DNA of 64,000 nucleotides from Actinoplanes lobatus (GTDB taxonomy: Bacteria; Actinomycetota; Actinomycetes; Mycobacteriales; Micromonosporaceae), in NCBI RefSeq assembly GCF_014205215.1, contig NZ_JACHNC010000001.1, forward strand, positions 5,948,501-6,012,500, in the 5' to 3' direction. Below the pieces are notes generated by a model. It was not told the origin of the DNA, made no database searches, and was given only the letters and a program-made list of their open reading frames with translations. How positions within the stretch are numbered: the first letter of the stretch is position 1; every line of letters starts with the position of its first letter. This document shows, piece after piece, positions 1 through 8,599 of this stretch. Position numbers and translations under genes: made by a program.

Positions 1-1
1 T

Positions 2-97
2 CTGGGCCGGGCCTGCGTGAACCGGCTGGTGGATGCGCCGGTCACCGAGCCGGAGGTGCCGCACCTGGTGATCCGCGAGTCGACGGCGGCCCCGTAA
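2..97 (+). CDS. LacI-family transcriptional regulator, C-terminal fragment
   Basis: Only the last 31 residues are inside the window; the 5' part lies upstream. The frame ends in LVIRESTAAP before a TAA stop. The pattern of a hydrophobic pair, then R-E/G-S-T near the C-terminus is typical of LacI/GalR sugar-responsive repressors, after the periplasmic-binding-like effector domain. It points toward the glycoside hydrolase operon that starts at 219, and two perfect palindromes of LacI type lie between them. The inference is that this is the local repressor and that sugar binding releases it from those sites. The family call rests on a short tail, so it is probable rather than certain. Confidence 0.6.
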   Translation: MGRACVNRLVDAPVTEPEVPHLVIRESTAAP

Positions 98-137
98 AGC
101 CGGTAACGAAACCGTAACAGCGTCTTCCGGTCGTGCT

Positions 138-153
138 GTGTGACCGGTCACAC
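138..153. promoter_or_regulatory. Perfect palindrome, LacI-type operator 1
   Basis: GTGTGACCGGTCACAC is a perfect 16-bp palindrome with a central CG, the hallmark of LacI/GalR-family operators. It lies 66 bp upstream of the hydrolase ATG, with a second copy 34 bp downstream (centre to centre). It is probably bound by the LacI protein that ends at 97. Confidence 0.7.
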
Positions 154-172
154 TAGCCGCAGTCCTCCATCG

Positions 173-186
173 TGTGACCGGTCACA
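173..186. promoter_or_regulatory. Perfect palindrome, LacI-type operator 2
   Basis: TGTGACCGGTCACA repeats the 14-bp core of the site at 138-153 without mismatch. The 34-bp centre spacing puts the two sites slightly over three helical turns apart, compatible with cooperative or looped repression. It ends 32 bp before the ATG at 219 and so probably overlaps the promoter or transcript start. Confidence 0.7.
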
Positions 187-218
187 TGGATTGCTGTCGA
201 ATTCGGAGTGGAACCCCC

Positions 219-2375
219 ATGAGACGAAGAATCGGCAAGACCCTGACCACCGCGGTCGTCGCCACCACGACCGCGGCCCTGCTCACCGCACCCGCGGCAC
301 ACGCCGCCCCGTCCACCTTCGTGGTCGATCTGGCCACCGGCACCGGCGCGCTGCGCTACGGCGCGACCGGCTTCCTCTACGGCCTCGGCGACGAGGGCAT
401 CCCCGACGAGACCATGCTCGCCGCCCTCAAACCACAGGTCGCCGCCCAGAAGGCGCCGGACGGGCTCCAGCACCCGAACGGCGACGCACTCAAGATCGCG
501 CCGATGTTCAAGCGCGCCGGCGGCCGCGACATCCAGATCTACATGCAGGACATCTACCAGCAGTGGCCGTACGAGAACCTGGGCATCGCCGACTATCTCG
601 CCAAGGTCGACACGATGACCCGCAAGGTGGTCGCCGACCCGTACCGCAGCTCCTACGTGTACGTGCCGTTCAACGAGCCCGACGCCATCTGGTACGGCGG
701 GAACCTCAACGGCCTGCTCACCGACTGGAAGACCGTCTTCCAGCGGATCCGCTCCATCGACCCGGGCGCCCGCATCGCCGGGCCCAACTTCGCCTCCTAC
801 CGTTCCGCCGACCTGCGGACCTTCCTCACCTACGCCCGCGACAACGGCGTGCTGCCCGACGTGATGGCCTGGCACGAACTCGGCGACGACTTCTTCACCA
901 GCTGGCACCTGCACTACGCCGACTACCGGGCGATCGAGACGAGCCTCGGCATCAGCGCACGGCCGATCACCATCAACGAGTACGGCCGGATCTCCGGCGA
1001 CCTCGGTGTGCCGGGGAACCTCGTGCAGTTCGTCGCCAAGTTCGAGAACAGCAAGGTGGACGGCTGCCTCGCCTACTGGACCACGGCCGGCGGGCTGAAC
1101 GACCTGGTCACCCGCAACAACCAGGCGACCGGCGGCTGGTGGCTGCACAAGTGGTACGGCGAGCTGACCGGCAACACCGTGGCGGTCACCCCGCCCTCGC
1201 CGGGCGGCTCCCTCCAAGGGCTCGCGGCGGTGGACTCGGGCAAGAAGCAGGCCCGGATCATCCTCGGCGGCAACAACCCGGCCTCCGGCACCTATGACAC
1301 GAACGTGCAGGTCCGAGGGGTGCCCAGCTACCTGGGTACGACCGTGCACGCGACCGTCTGGGGCGTCGACAACTCCGGCCTGAACCCGTCGGCCGGGCCC
1401 TATGTGGTCAGCGAAGGAGACTTCACCACCAGCGGCGGGCAGCTCACGGTTCCGCTCACCGGGCTGAAGGGCGCTTCCGCGTACCAGGTCATCCTGACCC
1501 CCAACAAGGACCTGACCGCGGCCGTGACCAGCCGCTACGAGGCGGAATACGCCGCCCTCGGCGGCAGCGCGCGGATCACCTACGGCACCAACACCGGCTA
1601 CTCCGGGACCTACTTCACCGAGGGGTACGGGGCGAGCAGCACCGCCGGCACCAAGTTCGTGGTGACGGCGCCCGCCGACGGCTACTACAACCTCAGCCTG
1701 CGCTACAGTGCCGGGCCCTACACCGGCGCCCCGGCCGACCGGTCGATCCGGCTGCGGGTGAACGGCTCGAACCTGACCGACGTGGCACTTCCCGCCACCG
1801 CCGACTGGAACACGTGGCGCACCGTCACCACCAAGGTGTACCTGCCGGCCGGCATCAACCGGATCGAGTACAACGCCTACGCCACTGACGACCGTGACGC
1901 CGTCAATGTTGACTATCTGGACTTCGCGGCCACCAGCGGAACCGTCAACGCGTACGAGAGCGAAAGCGCGGCCAACACGCTCAGCGGGACCGCCGCCGTG
2001 GTGTCCGACAGCGCCGCCTCGGGCGGCCGGTACGTCGGCTGGCTGGGCGCCGGCGCCGCCAACACGCTGCGCTTCAACGGTGTGACCGTGCCGTCGGCGG
2101 GCCGCTACCGGCTGGTGGTGAGCTACGCCAACGCCGAGGTGGTCGGCGACCACGCCTACAACAACAACATCGTCGACCGGTACGCCGACATCAGCGTCAA
2201 CGGCGGCGCGGCGAAGAAGGTCGTCTTCCGCAACACGCTCGCCTGGAACACGTACCGGACCAGGGTGGTCGACGTGGATCTGGCCGCCGGGGCCAACACC
2301 ATCACGTTCAGCAACGCCTCCACCGGCTACGCGCCGAACATCGACCGCATCCAGATCGCCGCCGTTCTCGGCTGA
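219..2375 (+). CDS. Secreted clan GH-A glycoside hydrolase with two C-terminal CBM6/35-like modules
   Basis: A 718-residue exported protein. The ATG at 219 follows GGAG at 206-209. A Sec signal begins MRRRIGKTLTTAVV and ends near AHA-AP. The catalytic domain (about residues 30-330) looks like a TIM barrel of clan GH-A: FNEPD carries the likely acid/base Glu at about 153 and TINEYG the likely nucleophile Glu at about 254. A beta-sandwich follows (about 330-430), then two beta-jellyroll modules (about 440-580 and 585-718) that begin YEAEYA and YESESA, as CBM35/CBM6 modules do. The architecture resembles GH39-like enzymes, but family and substrate are not settled. It heads an operon with an alpha-galactosidase and a sugar importer, which suggests a galactose-decorated plant polysaccharide. 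Control by the twin operators upstream is likely. Confidence 0.72.
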   Translation: MRRRIGKTLTTAVVATTTAALLTAPAAHAAPSTFVVDLATGTGALRYGATGFLYGLGDEGIPDETMLAALKPQVAAQKAPDGLQHPNGDALKIAPMFKRAGGRDIQIYMQDIYQQWPYENLGIADYLAKVDTMTRKVVADPYRSSYVYVPFNEPDAIWYGGNLNGLLTDWKTVFQRIRSIDPGARIAGPNFASYRSADLRTFLTYARDNGVLPDVMAWHELGDDFFTSWHLHYADYRAIETSLGISARPITINEYGRISGDLGVPGNLVQFVAKFENSKVDGCLAYWTTAGGLNDLVTRNNQATGGWWLHKWYGELTGNTVAVTPPSPGGSLQGLAAVDSGKKQARIILGGNNPASGTYDTNVQVRGVPSYLGTTVHATVWGVDNSGLNPSAGPYVVSEGDFTTSGGQLTVPLTGLKGASAYQVILTPNKDLTAAVTSRYEAEYAALGGSARITYGTNTGYSGTYFTEGYGASSTAGTKFVVTAPADGYYNLSLRYSAGPYTGAPADRSIRLRVNGSNLTDVALPATADWNTWRTVTTKVYLPAGINRIEYNAYATDDRDAVNVDYLDFAATSGTVNAYESESAANTLSGTAAVVSDSAASGGRYVGWLGAGAANTLRFNGVTVPSAGRYRLVVSYANAEVVGDHAYNNNIVDRYADISVNGGAAKKVVFRNTLAWNTYRTRVVDVDLAAGANTITFSNASTGYAPNIDRIQIAAVLG

Positions 2376-2388
2376 GTAGGGAGTCTTC

Positions 2389-4464
2389 GTGAGCTTGGCC
2401 TGGGGACGGTTCGTCATCGACACCCCCGCGGACGGACCGGTGACCATGCGTCTCGACGGTGGGGCGGCACAGCCGCTGGTCGAGGTGCTGACCGCCGGGA
2501 GCGGGCGCGGGCACGTCTCGGCGCGGTTCTCCGAGACGACGATCGGCCGCCGGTTCCGGTTCGCCGGCAGTTCGCTTTCCGGTAGCTCGGCTTCCGGTAG
2601 CTCGCTTTCCGGCAGCTCGGCTTCCGGCAGCTCGGCTTCCGGCAGCGACCAGCTGCGGATCCGGCTGCGGGACGGCGAGAGCGGGCTGGCCGCCGAGGTG
2701 GTGCTGACGGGCGGAACCCAGGTCCGGACCACGATCACCAACGAGGGGCCGGAACCGGTCCTGCTGCTCGGCGTCACCACGTGCGCGATCGGGCTGGGAC
2801 CCGTCGACAACCTGGATCTGGTCAGCGGGGACGGCGAATGGCTCGGCGAGGGCCGCTGGACCCGGCGGCCGCTGCGTGAGCACGCGCCCGACCTCAACCT
2901 GCGGATCCACGGTCAGGACGGGCGCGGCCGGTACGCCGTGACCAGCACCGGAACCTGGTCGACCGGAGCACGCCAGCCCACCGGCGTCCTGGTCGACCGG
3001 GTCACCGGGACGGCGGTCGCCTGGCAGGTCGAGCACAACGGGCCGTGGCGGTGGGAGACCGGCGAGCGGCTCGACGGCGGCTATCTGGCGCTGACCGGCC
3101 CGACCGACATCGATCACCAGTGGCAGCGGCCGCTCGCGCCGGGCGAGTCGTTCACCACCGTCCCGGCGTCGATCGCGGTCGGCGACGGCCTGCACGGGGC
3201 GGTCGCGGCGCTCACCACCCACCGGCGCGGGCTGCTGCGGCCGCACCCCGACCGGGCCGCGCTGCCGGTGGTGTTCAACGACTACATGAACACGCTGATG
3301 GGCGACCCGACCACGGCGAAGCTGCTGCCGCTCATCGATGCGGCGGCCGCGGCCGGCGCCGAGGTGTTCTGCGTCGACGCCGGCTGGTACGACAACGACA
3401 CCACCTGGTGGGACAGCGTGGGGGAGTGGCAGCCGTCGGCCGGCCGCTTCCCCGGCGGCCTGATCGAGGTGGTCGACCGGATCCGGTCACACGGCATGGT
3501 GCCCGGGCTGTGGCTGGAACCGGAGGTCATCGGCGTGCGCAGCCCGATGGCCGACAAACTGCCTGCCGAGGCGTTCCTCCAGCGCGGCGGGACCCGGCTG
3601 GTCGAGCATGGCCGGTACCACCTCGACCTGCGGCATCCGGCCACGGTCGCGCACCTGGACGAGGTGGTGGACCGGCTGGTCGAGCAGTTCGGGGTGGGCT
3701 ACTTCAAACTCGACTACAACATCGACCCGGGCGCCGGAACCGACTGGGACGCGCCCGCCGCCGGAGCCGGGCTGCTCGACCACAACCGTGCCCACCTGCG
3801 GTGGCTCGACGGGATCCTGGACCGGCACCCCGGCCTGATCCTGGAGAACTGCGCGTCCGGCGGGATGCGGGCCGACTACGCGATGCTCAGCCGGATGCAG
3901 GTGCAGTCCACCAGCGATCAGCAGGACTTCCGCCGGTATCCGCCGATCGCCGTCGCCGCGCCGCTGTCGATCCTGCCGGAGCAGGCCGCCAACTGGGCCT
4001 ACCCGCAGCCGGAGATGAGCGACGAACAGATCGCCTACACGATGTGCACCGGCATGCTCGGGCGGCTCTACCTGTCCGGGCGGCTCGACGCCATGAGCGA
4101 CGGGCAGCGGGCGCTGGTGCGCGAGGGCGTGGCGGCCTTCCGGGGCATCCGGGCCGATCTCGCCGGGACCGTGCCGGTGTGGCCGCTCGGGCTGCCCGGC
4201 TGGGACGACCCGTGGCTCAGCCTCGGGCTGCACCACCACGACACCACCTACCTGGGGATCTGGCGGCGAGCCGGCGCCGGAACCGACCTGACGCTCGACC
4301 TCCGGCACCTGCGCGGGCAGCCGGTGACGGTCGAGGTGCTCTATCCGCGGCGGCTGCGCGCGTGGGCGTACCGCTGGGAAAGCGCCACCGGCTCGCTCAC
4401 CGTGACCACCGCCGACACCGACCCGTATGCCGCGCGGATCCTGCGGATCCGCCCCTCCCGATAA
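2389..4464 (+). CDS. Alpha-galactosidase, GH36 family, cytoplasmic
   Basis: 691 residues from a GTG start 13 bp after the previous stop, with AGGGA at 2378. There is no signal peptide, so it should act on imported oligosaccharides, releasing terminal alpha-galactose. GH36 features are visible: WLEPEVIG, the nucleophile Asp in FKLDYN at about residue 441, ENCASGGMRADY, and the probable acid/base Asp in STSDQQDF at about 509. An odd insert of five 5-residue G-S-S-(L/A)-S repeats occupies residues 60-84, in the N-terminal beta-sandwich region (see separate feature). It is encoded between the secreted hydrolase and the ABC importer, so the operon exports one enzyme, imports the product and trims galactose. 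It belongs to a different GH36 subgroup from the enzyme at 37495-39633. Confidence 0.85.
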   Translation: MSLAWGRFVIDTPADGPVTMRLDGGAAQPLVEVLTAGSGRGHVSARFSETTIGRRFRFAGSSLSGSSASGSSLSGSSASGSSASGSDQLRIRLRDGESGLAAEVVLTGGTQVRTTITNEGPEPVLLLGVTTCAIGLGPVDNLDLVSGDGEWLGEGRWTRRPLREHAPDLNLRIHGQDGRGRYAVTSTGTWSTGARQPTGVLVDRVTGTAVAWQVEHNGPWRWETGERLDGGYLALTGPTDIDHQWQRPLAPGESFTTVPASIAVGDGLHGAVAALTTHRRGLLRPHPDRAALPVVFNDYMNTLMGDPTTAKLLPLIDAAAAAGAEVFCVDAGWYDNDTTWWDSVGEWQPSAGRFPGGLIEVVDRIRSHGMVPGLWLEPEVIGVRSPMADKLPAEAFLQRGGTRLVEHGRYHLDLRHPATVAHLDEVVDRLVEQFGVGYFKLDYNIDPGAGTDWDAPAAGAGLLDHNRAHLRWLDGILDRHPGLILENCASGGMRADYAMLSRMQVQSTSDQQDFRRYPPIAVAAPLSILPEQAANWAYPQPEMSDEQIAYTMCTGMLGRLYLSGRLDAMSDGQRALVREGVAAFRGIRADLAGTVPVWPLGLPGWDDPWLSLGLHHHDTTYLGIWRRAGAGTDLTLDLRHLRGQPVTVEVLYPRRLRAWAYRWESATGSLTVTTADTDPYAARILRIRPSR
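2566..2640 (+). repeat. Five in-frame 15-bp tandem repeats inside the GH36 gene
   Basis: Five consecutive 15-bp units encode Gly-Ser-Ser-(Leu or Ala)-Ser. Units differ only at GGC/GGT, AGT/AGC and CTT/GCT. The length is a multiple of three, so gain or loss of units keeps the frame. The result is a flexible Ser/Gly linker in a family that normally has none at this position, most likely a slippage-generated minisatellite. Confidence 0.9.
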
Positions 4465-4477
4465 CGAAGGATCACCG

Positions 4478-5779
4478 ATGAAACGCTGGATAACCATCGG
4501 CGCCGCCCTCACCATGGGGCTTGCCGCCTGCACCGACCCGTCCGCCTCCACGACCAGCGGTGACACCGTCGCCACCTGGGCCGATCCGACCGCCGAGCTG
4601 GACGGTGTGAAGCTCACCATCTGGGCCGCGCAGAACAGCAACACTGTCCCGAAGAAGGTGGTCGAGGGTTTCCAGCAGGCCACCGGCGCCACCGTCGAGA
4701 TCGTCACCGTCCCGGACCCGTACGAGCAGAGCGTGCAGACCAAGGTGGCCACCGGCGACAAACCGGATCTGGCGTTCTGGCAGCCCACCGCCTCGATGCT
4801 GACCGCGATCAACGCCAAGACCAACCTCCAGCCGCTCGGCGAGGCGCCGTGGCTGCCGTCGATGGACCCGGCGCTGCGCGACATCACCGGCCTGCTCGAC
4901 GGAACCCGCTACGCCGCGCTGGTGACCAGCCCGGCCGTCGAGGGCGTCTACTACAACAAGGAGGTCTTCGCGGCGAACGGGATCACCGCGACGCCGAAGA
5001 GCTTCGACGAGATGATCAAGCTGGCCCGCGACCTGAAGGCCAAGGGCGTCACACCGTTCTACGAGATGGGCGCGGACCGGTGGGCCACCCAGTGGTGGGT
5101 GCAGGTGCAACTCGCCGACGCCGCGAAGGCCGGGCTGTGGGACCGGATCAACACCGGTCAGGACAAGTTCACCTCGCCGGCGGTGGTCGACACCATCAAG
5201 CGCTACGACGCGCTGATCAAGGAAGGGTTGTTCAACAGCGACATCAAGACCGCCAAATTCGAGGACCAGGGTACGGCGCTGCTGGACGGCAAGGCGGCCA
5301 TGGTCGTGCAGGTGAACTCGTTCTTCGGGCAGTTGCAGGCCAAAGCGGACACCGCCACGCTGGACCGGAAGATCGGCTTCTTCCCGATCTCGCCGTCCGG
5401 GAACGTCGGCACCTTCATCCCGGACCAGTCGAACGCGCTGGTCGCCTTCAAGACCGGTGACGCCAAGCGGGAATCGGCGGCCCGCCAGCTTCTTGCCTAC
5501 TGGATGGGCCCCGGCTACAGCGACTTCGTCACCGACCGCAACACCGTGTCGTTGCAGACCGCGGTGGCCAGCCCGGCCGGCGTGCCGAAGGCGCTCCAGG
5601 ACGTGCACGCCTCACTGCCCACGTCGGTCGGCTCCATGCAGGCCCTGGCCGTCGCGAACCCGGACCTCTACATCAATCTGGCCGACATGATCGCCGGCAC
5701 CATGACGCCCGACCAGGTGGCCACCGCCACCCAGGACCAGTTCGTACAGCTCGCCAAGGCCGCCGGTTATCTCAAGTGA
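4478..5779 (+). CDS. ABC sugar transporter substrate-binding lipoprotein (family 1 extracellular binding protein)
   Basis: 433 residues. The ATG at 4478 is preceded by GAAGGA at 4466-4471, which rules out the longer frame inside the previous gene. The lipoprotein signal MKRWITIGAALTMGLAAC gives a lipidated Cys at 18. The mature protein has the MalE/UgpB-like layout, including LTIWAAQNSN, FQQATGATVEIVTV, GVYYNKEVF and FIPDQSNALVAFKTGD. It delivers a mono- or oligosaccharide to the two permeases downstream. It lies 13 bp after the GH36 gene and overlaps the first permease by 4 bp (GTGA). The sugar is not readable from sequence; the alpha-galactosidase partner suggests a galactoside. Confidence 0.88.
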   Translation: MKRWITIGAALTMGLAACTDPSASTTSGDTVATWADPTAELDGVKLTIWAAQNSNTVPKKVVEGFQQATGATVEIVTVPDPYEQSVQTKVATGDKPDLAFWQPTASMLTAINAKTNLQPLGEAPWLPSMDPALRDITGLLDGTRYAALVTSPAVEGVYYNKEVFAANGITATPKSFDEMIKLARDLKAKGVTPFYEMGADRWATQWWVQVQLADAAKAGLWDRINTGQDKFTSPAVVDTIKRYDALIKEGLFNSDIKTAKFEDQGTALLDGKAAMVVQVNSFFGQLQAKADTATLDRKIGFFPISPSGNVGTFIPDQSNALVAFKTGDAKRESAARQLLAYWMGPGYSDFVTDRNTVSLQTAVASPAGVPKALQDVHASLPTSVGSMQALAVANPDLYINLADMIAGTMTPDQVATATQDQFVQLAKAAGYLK

Positions 5780-6654
5780 CCACGGCAGTCGAAACACTCG
5801 CTCCGGCCCGGGCGCTGCCGTCGGCACGCCCGGGCACCATCCGGCGCCGTACACATCCACTGTGGTTCCTTCTTCCGGCGTACGGGCTGCTCCTGGTCTT
5901 CTTCTTCCTGCCGACGGTGTTCAACTTCGTCTACGCGTTCACCGACTGGTCCGGGTTCAAGGCGGAGATCAACCCGGTCGGGGTGGAGAACTTCACCCAG
6001 CTCGCATCCGACGGCACGCTGTTCCGGTCGTTGCGGATCACGGTCGTGTACGCCGTACTCGTCGCGATCTTCCAGAACGTCTTCGGGTTCGGTCTGGCCG
6101 TGCTGCTGGAACGGGACACGGCGGTCAACCGGATCGCGCGCACGTTCTTCCTCGTCCCGGTGCTGATGTCCGCGCTCGCCGTCGGCTACATCTTCCAGGC
6201 GCTGCTCAAGTCGTCCGGACTGCTCGCCGACACCACATGGACGATCGTGGTCGTCGCATTGATCCACGCATGGAAGTGGATGGGACTGTCAATGTTGATC
6301 TACCTTGCCGGTCTCAAGTCGATTCCACTCGACGTGACCGAGGCTGCCCACATCGACGGCGCGTCACGATGGCGGACGTTCTGGCGGATCCGGGTGCCGC
6401 TGCTCGCGCCGGCGATCACGTTCAACGTCGCCACCGCACTGCTCGGCTCGATGAACGGCTTCGACATCGTGCAGGCCACCACCGGCGGCGGGCCCGCCCG
6501 CACGACCGAGATCCTCAACATCTTCATCTACCGGACCTTCGGCCAAGGGCTGTTCGCGCAGGCCACCACCATGAGCCTGGTGCTGTTCCTGCTGGTCGCG
6601 CTCATGGCGTTCCCGGTCATCTACGTGCTGCGCAAACGCGAGGAGGTGCTGTGA
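5776..6654 (+). CDS. ABC sugar transporter permease, MalF type
   Basis: 292 residues. GTG overlaps the upstream stop (GTGA), which implies translational coupling. Six hydrophobic segments are visible, the first at about residues 32-55. The conserved cytoplasmic loop EAAHIDGASRWRTFWRIRVP is the EAA motif that docks the ATPase. It forms a heterodimeric channel with the next gene product. No ATPase gene follows in the operon, so the pair probably uses a shared MsiK-like ATPase encoded elsewhere, as is usual for actinobacterial family-1 sugar importers. Confidence 0.9.
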   Translation: MTTAVETLAPARALPSARPGTIRRRTHPLWFLLPAYGLLLVFFFLPTVFNFVYAFTDWSGFKAEINPVGVENFTQLASDGTLFRSLRITVVYAVLVAIFQNVFGFGLAVLLERDTAVNRIARTFFLVPVLMSALAVGYIFQALLKSSGLLADTTWTIVVVALIHAWKWMGLSMLIYLAGLKSIPLDVTEAAHIDGASRWRTFWRIRVPLLAPAITFNVATALLGSMNGFDIVQATTGGGPARTTEILNIFIYRTFGQGLFAQATTMSLVLFLLVALMAFPVIYVLRKREEVL

Positions 6655-7463
6655 GCCGCCGTCTGCAACCCGTGTTCGCGCTGCTCCTGGTCGCCGTGGT
6701 GATCGGGGTGCCGCTCTGGCTGGTGATCGCCACCGCCGGCAAGAGCCAGGGCGAGGCGGTCGATCCGGACCTCACCCCGCCGAGCGAATGGCACCTGCTC
6801 GACAACCTGCGGCAGGTGTGGACCGACGCGGACATCCCGGCCGCCCTGCTCGGCAGCCTGCTGATCGTCGCGCCGACCGTGGCGATCGTGCTGCTGCTCG
6901 GCTCGATGGCGGCATGGGTGCTGGCCCGCCGCGGATCCCGGCTCACCGCGGTGCTCTACGCCCTCGGCATCAGCGGCATCATCCTGCCTCCGGCGGTCGT
7001 CACGGTGGTCCTGCTGCTGCGCCAGCTCGGCCTCGCCGGCACCGCGGTCGGGATGATCGGCGTGTACGTCGGGATCTACCTGTCCACGGTCATCTTCTTC
7101 GTGACGGGCTTCGTGCGTACCATCCCGGAATCCCTCGAGGAGGCCGCGCGCATCGACGGCGCCGGACCGTTCGCGGTTTTCCGTCGTGTCGTGCTGCCAC
7201 TGCTGCGCCCGGTTCTCGCCACCGCCACCATCCTGATCTGCCTGTACGTGTGGAACGACGTCTTCTACGCCTTCTTCGTCATCGGCGGCCGGATCGACAC
7301 CCTGCCGCTGAACCTGTTCCAGGTGGCCAGCGCCGGGCTCTACCTCAACAACTGGCACCTGATCTTCGCGTACGTGATCCTGATGAGCCTTCCGCTGATC
7401 GGCGTCTTCGCCGTCGCCCAGCGCCGCATCATCTCCGGCATCACCTCGGGAGCCGTCAAATGA
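6651..7463 (+). CDS. ABC sugar transporter permease, MalG type
   Basis: 270 residues from a GTG that overlaps the previous stop by 4 bp. It begins MSRRLQPVFALLLVAVVIGV with a first membrane helix at about 8-28. The EAA loop EEAARIDGAGPFAVFRRVVL is present. It is the second channel subunit and the last gene of the operon starting at 219. Its stop overlaps the end of the convergent gene at 7456-8466 by 8 bp, so there is no room for a terminator between the two. Confidence 0.9.
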   Translation: MSRRLQPVFALLLVAVVIGVPLWLVIATAGKSQGEAVDPDLTPPSEWHLLDNLRQVWTDADIPAALLGSLLIVAPTVAIVLLLGSMAAWVLARRGSRLTAVLYALGISGIILPPAVVTVVLLLRQLGLAGTAVGMIGVYVGIYLSTVIFFVTGFVRTIPESLEEAARIDGAGPFAVFRRVVLPLLRPVLATATILICLYVWNDVFYAFFVIGGRIDTLPLNLFQVASAGLYLNNWHLIFAYVILMSLPLIGVFAVAQRRIISGITSGAVK

Positions 7464-8466
7464 CCGTGCCCACGGCCCGCGCCCGCTCCGCGTGACCGAG
7501 CAGATCGGTGTTGTCGGCGAACTGGTCGACCGCCCCGATCAGCGGCCGGACCGCGTCCCCGGCCAGCGCCTGCGCGAACCGGCCGCCGCCGATCACCCGG
7601 AACGGGCGGTCGAAGAAGAACCGCACCTTCGGGTCGACCGGGTCGGTCAGCCCGAGATCGTTGTGCATGCGGGCGACCGTCTCGTACGCGACGACCAGGT
7701 GATGCTCGCGGGCGTGCCAGTTGGCGGCGGTCAGGCCCGCGGTGAGCGCCGTCCGCAGCCCGTCCACCCCGGGCAGCCGGGCGAACGCGGTGCCCAGCCA
7801 CTTGCTGTACGGCGGATACCGGCGATTCATCAGCAGGACCAGGCGCATCAGGTCACGGGCCAGCCGGGCCGCCACCACCGCCGAACCCAGCTCGTCGCCG
7901 ACCTCACCGCAGCGGCCGACGAAGGACTCCTCCTGGCTGATCCGCTGCCACTGGCAGGCCAGCACGTAGCGCCACACGTCGTCGGGATACCAGGCCAGCG
8001 ACTCGCGGACCCGGTGCAGACGGTCGAGGCCGTCGTGGTGCACCACACCCGCGGTGACCTCGGCCAGCGCCTGCGCCGGGGTGGCCAGCCAGTCCCGGTC
8101 GGTGATCCCGTCCCGCGGGTCGAACCCGAGCCGCCCGGTCAGCCAGGCGCCCAGTTCGGCGACCACCACACCACGGCCCGGCAGCACGGTGGTGGCGTGC
8201 CCGGCGACCCTGTCCGGCAGGTCCGCGTCCAGCCGGGCACGGATGGCGTCACCGTGCGCGGCCAGGTCCGCCGCGCTCAGGAACAGTTGCAGGCGTGGCC
8301 CCCAGTCGTGGTCGGTGGAGCGCTCGGTGTCGAAGCCGAGGACCTCCGAGCCGGGCCCGATCAGGGCGGCGGTGTGGGCGACGTTCGGCAGCAGTGGGCG
8401 TATCGACTGGTAGAAGCGGCGGGACAGTTCCACACCGGACACAAACGCAGGGGACATGTCAGGCAT
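7456..8466 (-). CDS. DUF4037-like domain protein
   Basis: 336 residues from MPDMSPAFVSGVELSRRFY; an internal ATG at 8457 is an alternative start. The N-terminal part has a nucleotidyltransferase-like look (GSEVLGFDTERSTDHDWGPR). The rest is helical and matches my recollection of DUF4037 proteins, which are minimal nucleotidyltransferases of unknown substrate. The SD is weak (GGTGG about 5 nt upstream). It is convergent with the sugar operon and divergent from the benE-like gene. No partner genes suggest a function, so it is annotated as a probable nucleotidyltransferase-fold protein only. Confidence 0.6.
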   Translation of the reverse strand: MPDMSPAFVSGVELSRRFYQSIRPLLPNVAHTAALIGPGSEVLGFDTERSTDHDWGPRLQLFLSAADLAAHGDAIRARLDADLPDRVAGHATTVLPGRGVVVAELGAWLTGRLGFDPRDGITDRDWLATPAQALAEVTAGVVHHDGLDRLHRVRESLAWYPDDVWRYVLACQWQRISQEESFVGRCGEVGDELGSAVVAARLARDLMRLVLLMNRRYPPYSKWLGTAFARLPGVDGLRTALTAGLTAANWHAREHHLVVAYETVARMHNDLGLTDPVDPKVRFFFDRPFRVIGGGRFAQALAGDAVRPLIGAVDQFADNTDLLGHAERARAVGTVI

Positions 8467-8599
8467 GGTGCCACCGGCGTCGCGTAGTCTGCCGGTGGGC
8501 CGTGACTGGCGCTGAGGTGGGACACCACCGGGAAGCGGCCTGCCGACACGGCTGTGCCGCGCGCCTGGGCGATCCGTCCCACCCACGCGGAGTCAAACC

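Noticed and set aside
153..2897. Long open frame on the minus strand opposite the secreted hydrolase and GH36 gene
   Set aside because: It is antisense to two genes with clear catalytic motifs, is rich in Arg/Gly/Pro/Val of third-position GC bias, and shows no domain or start signal.
7460..7495. 11-codon open frame after the second permease
   Set aside because: Too short, no SD, and it overlaps the end of the convergent gene; probably chance.
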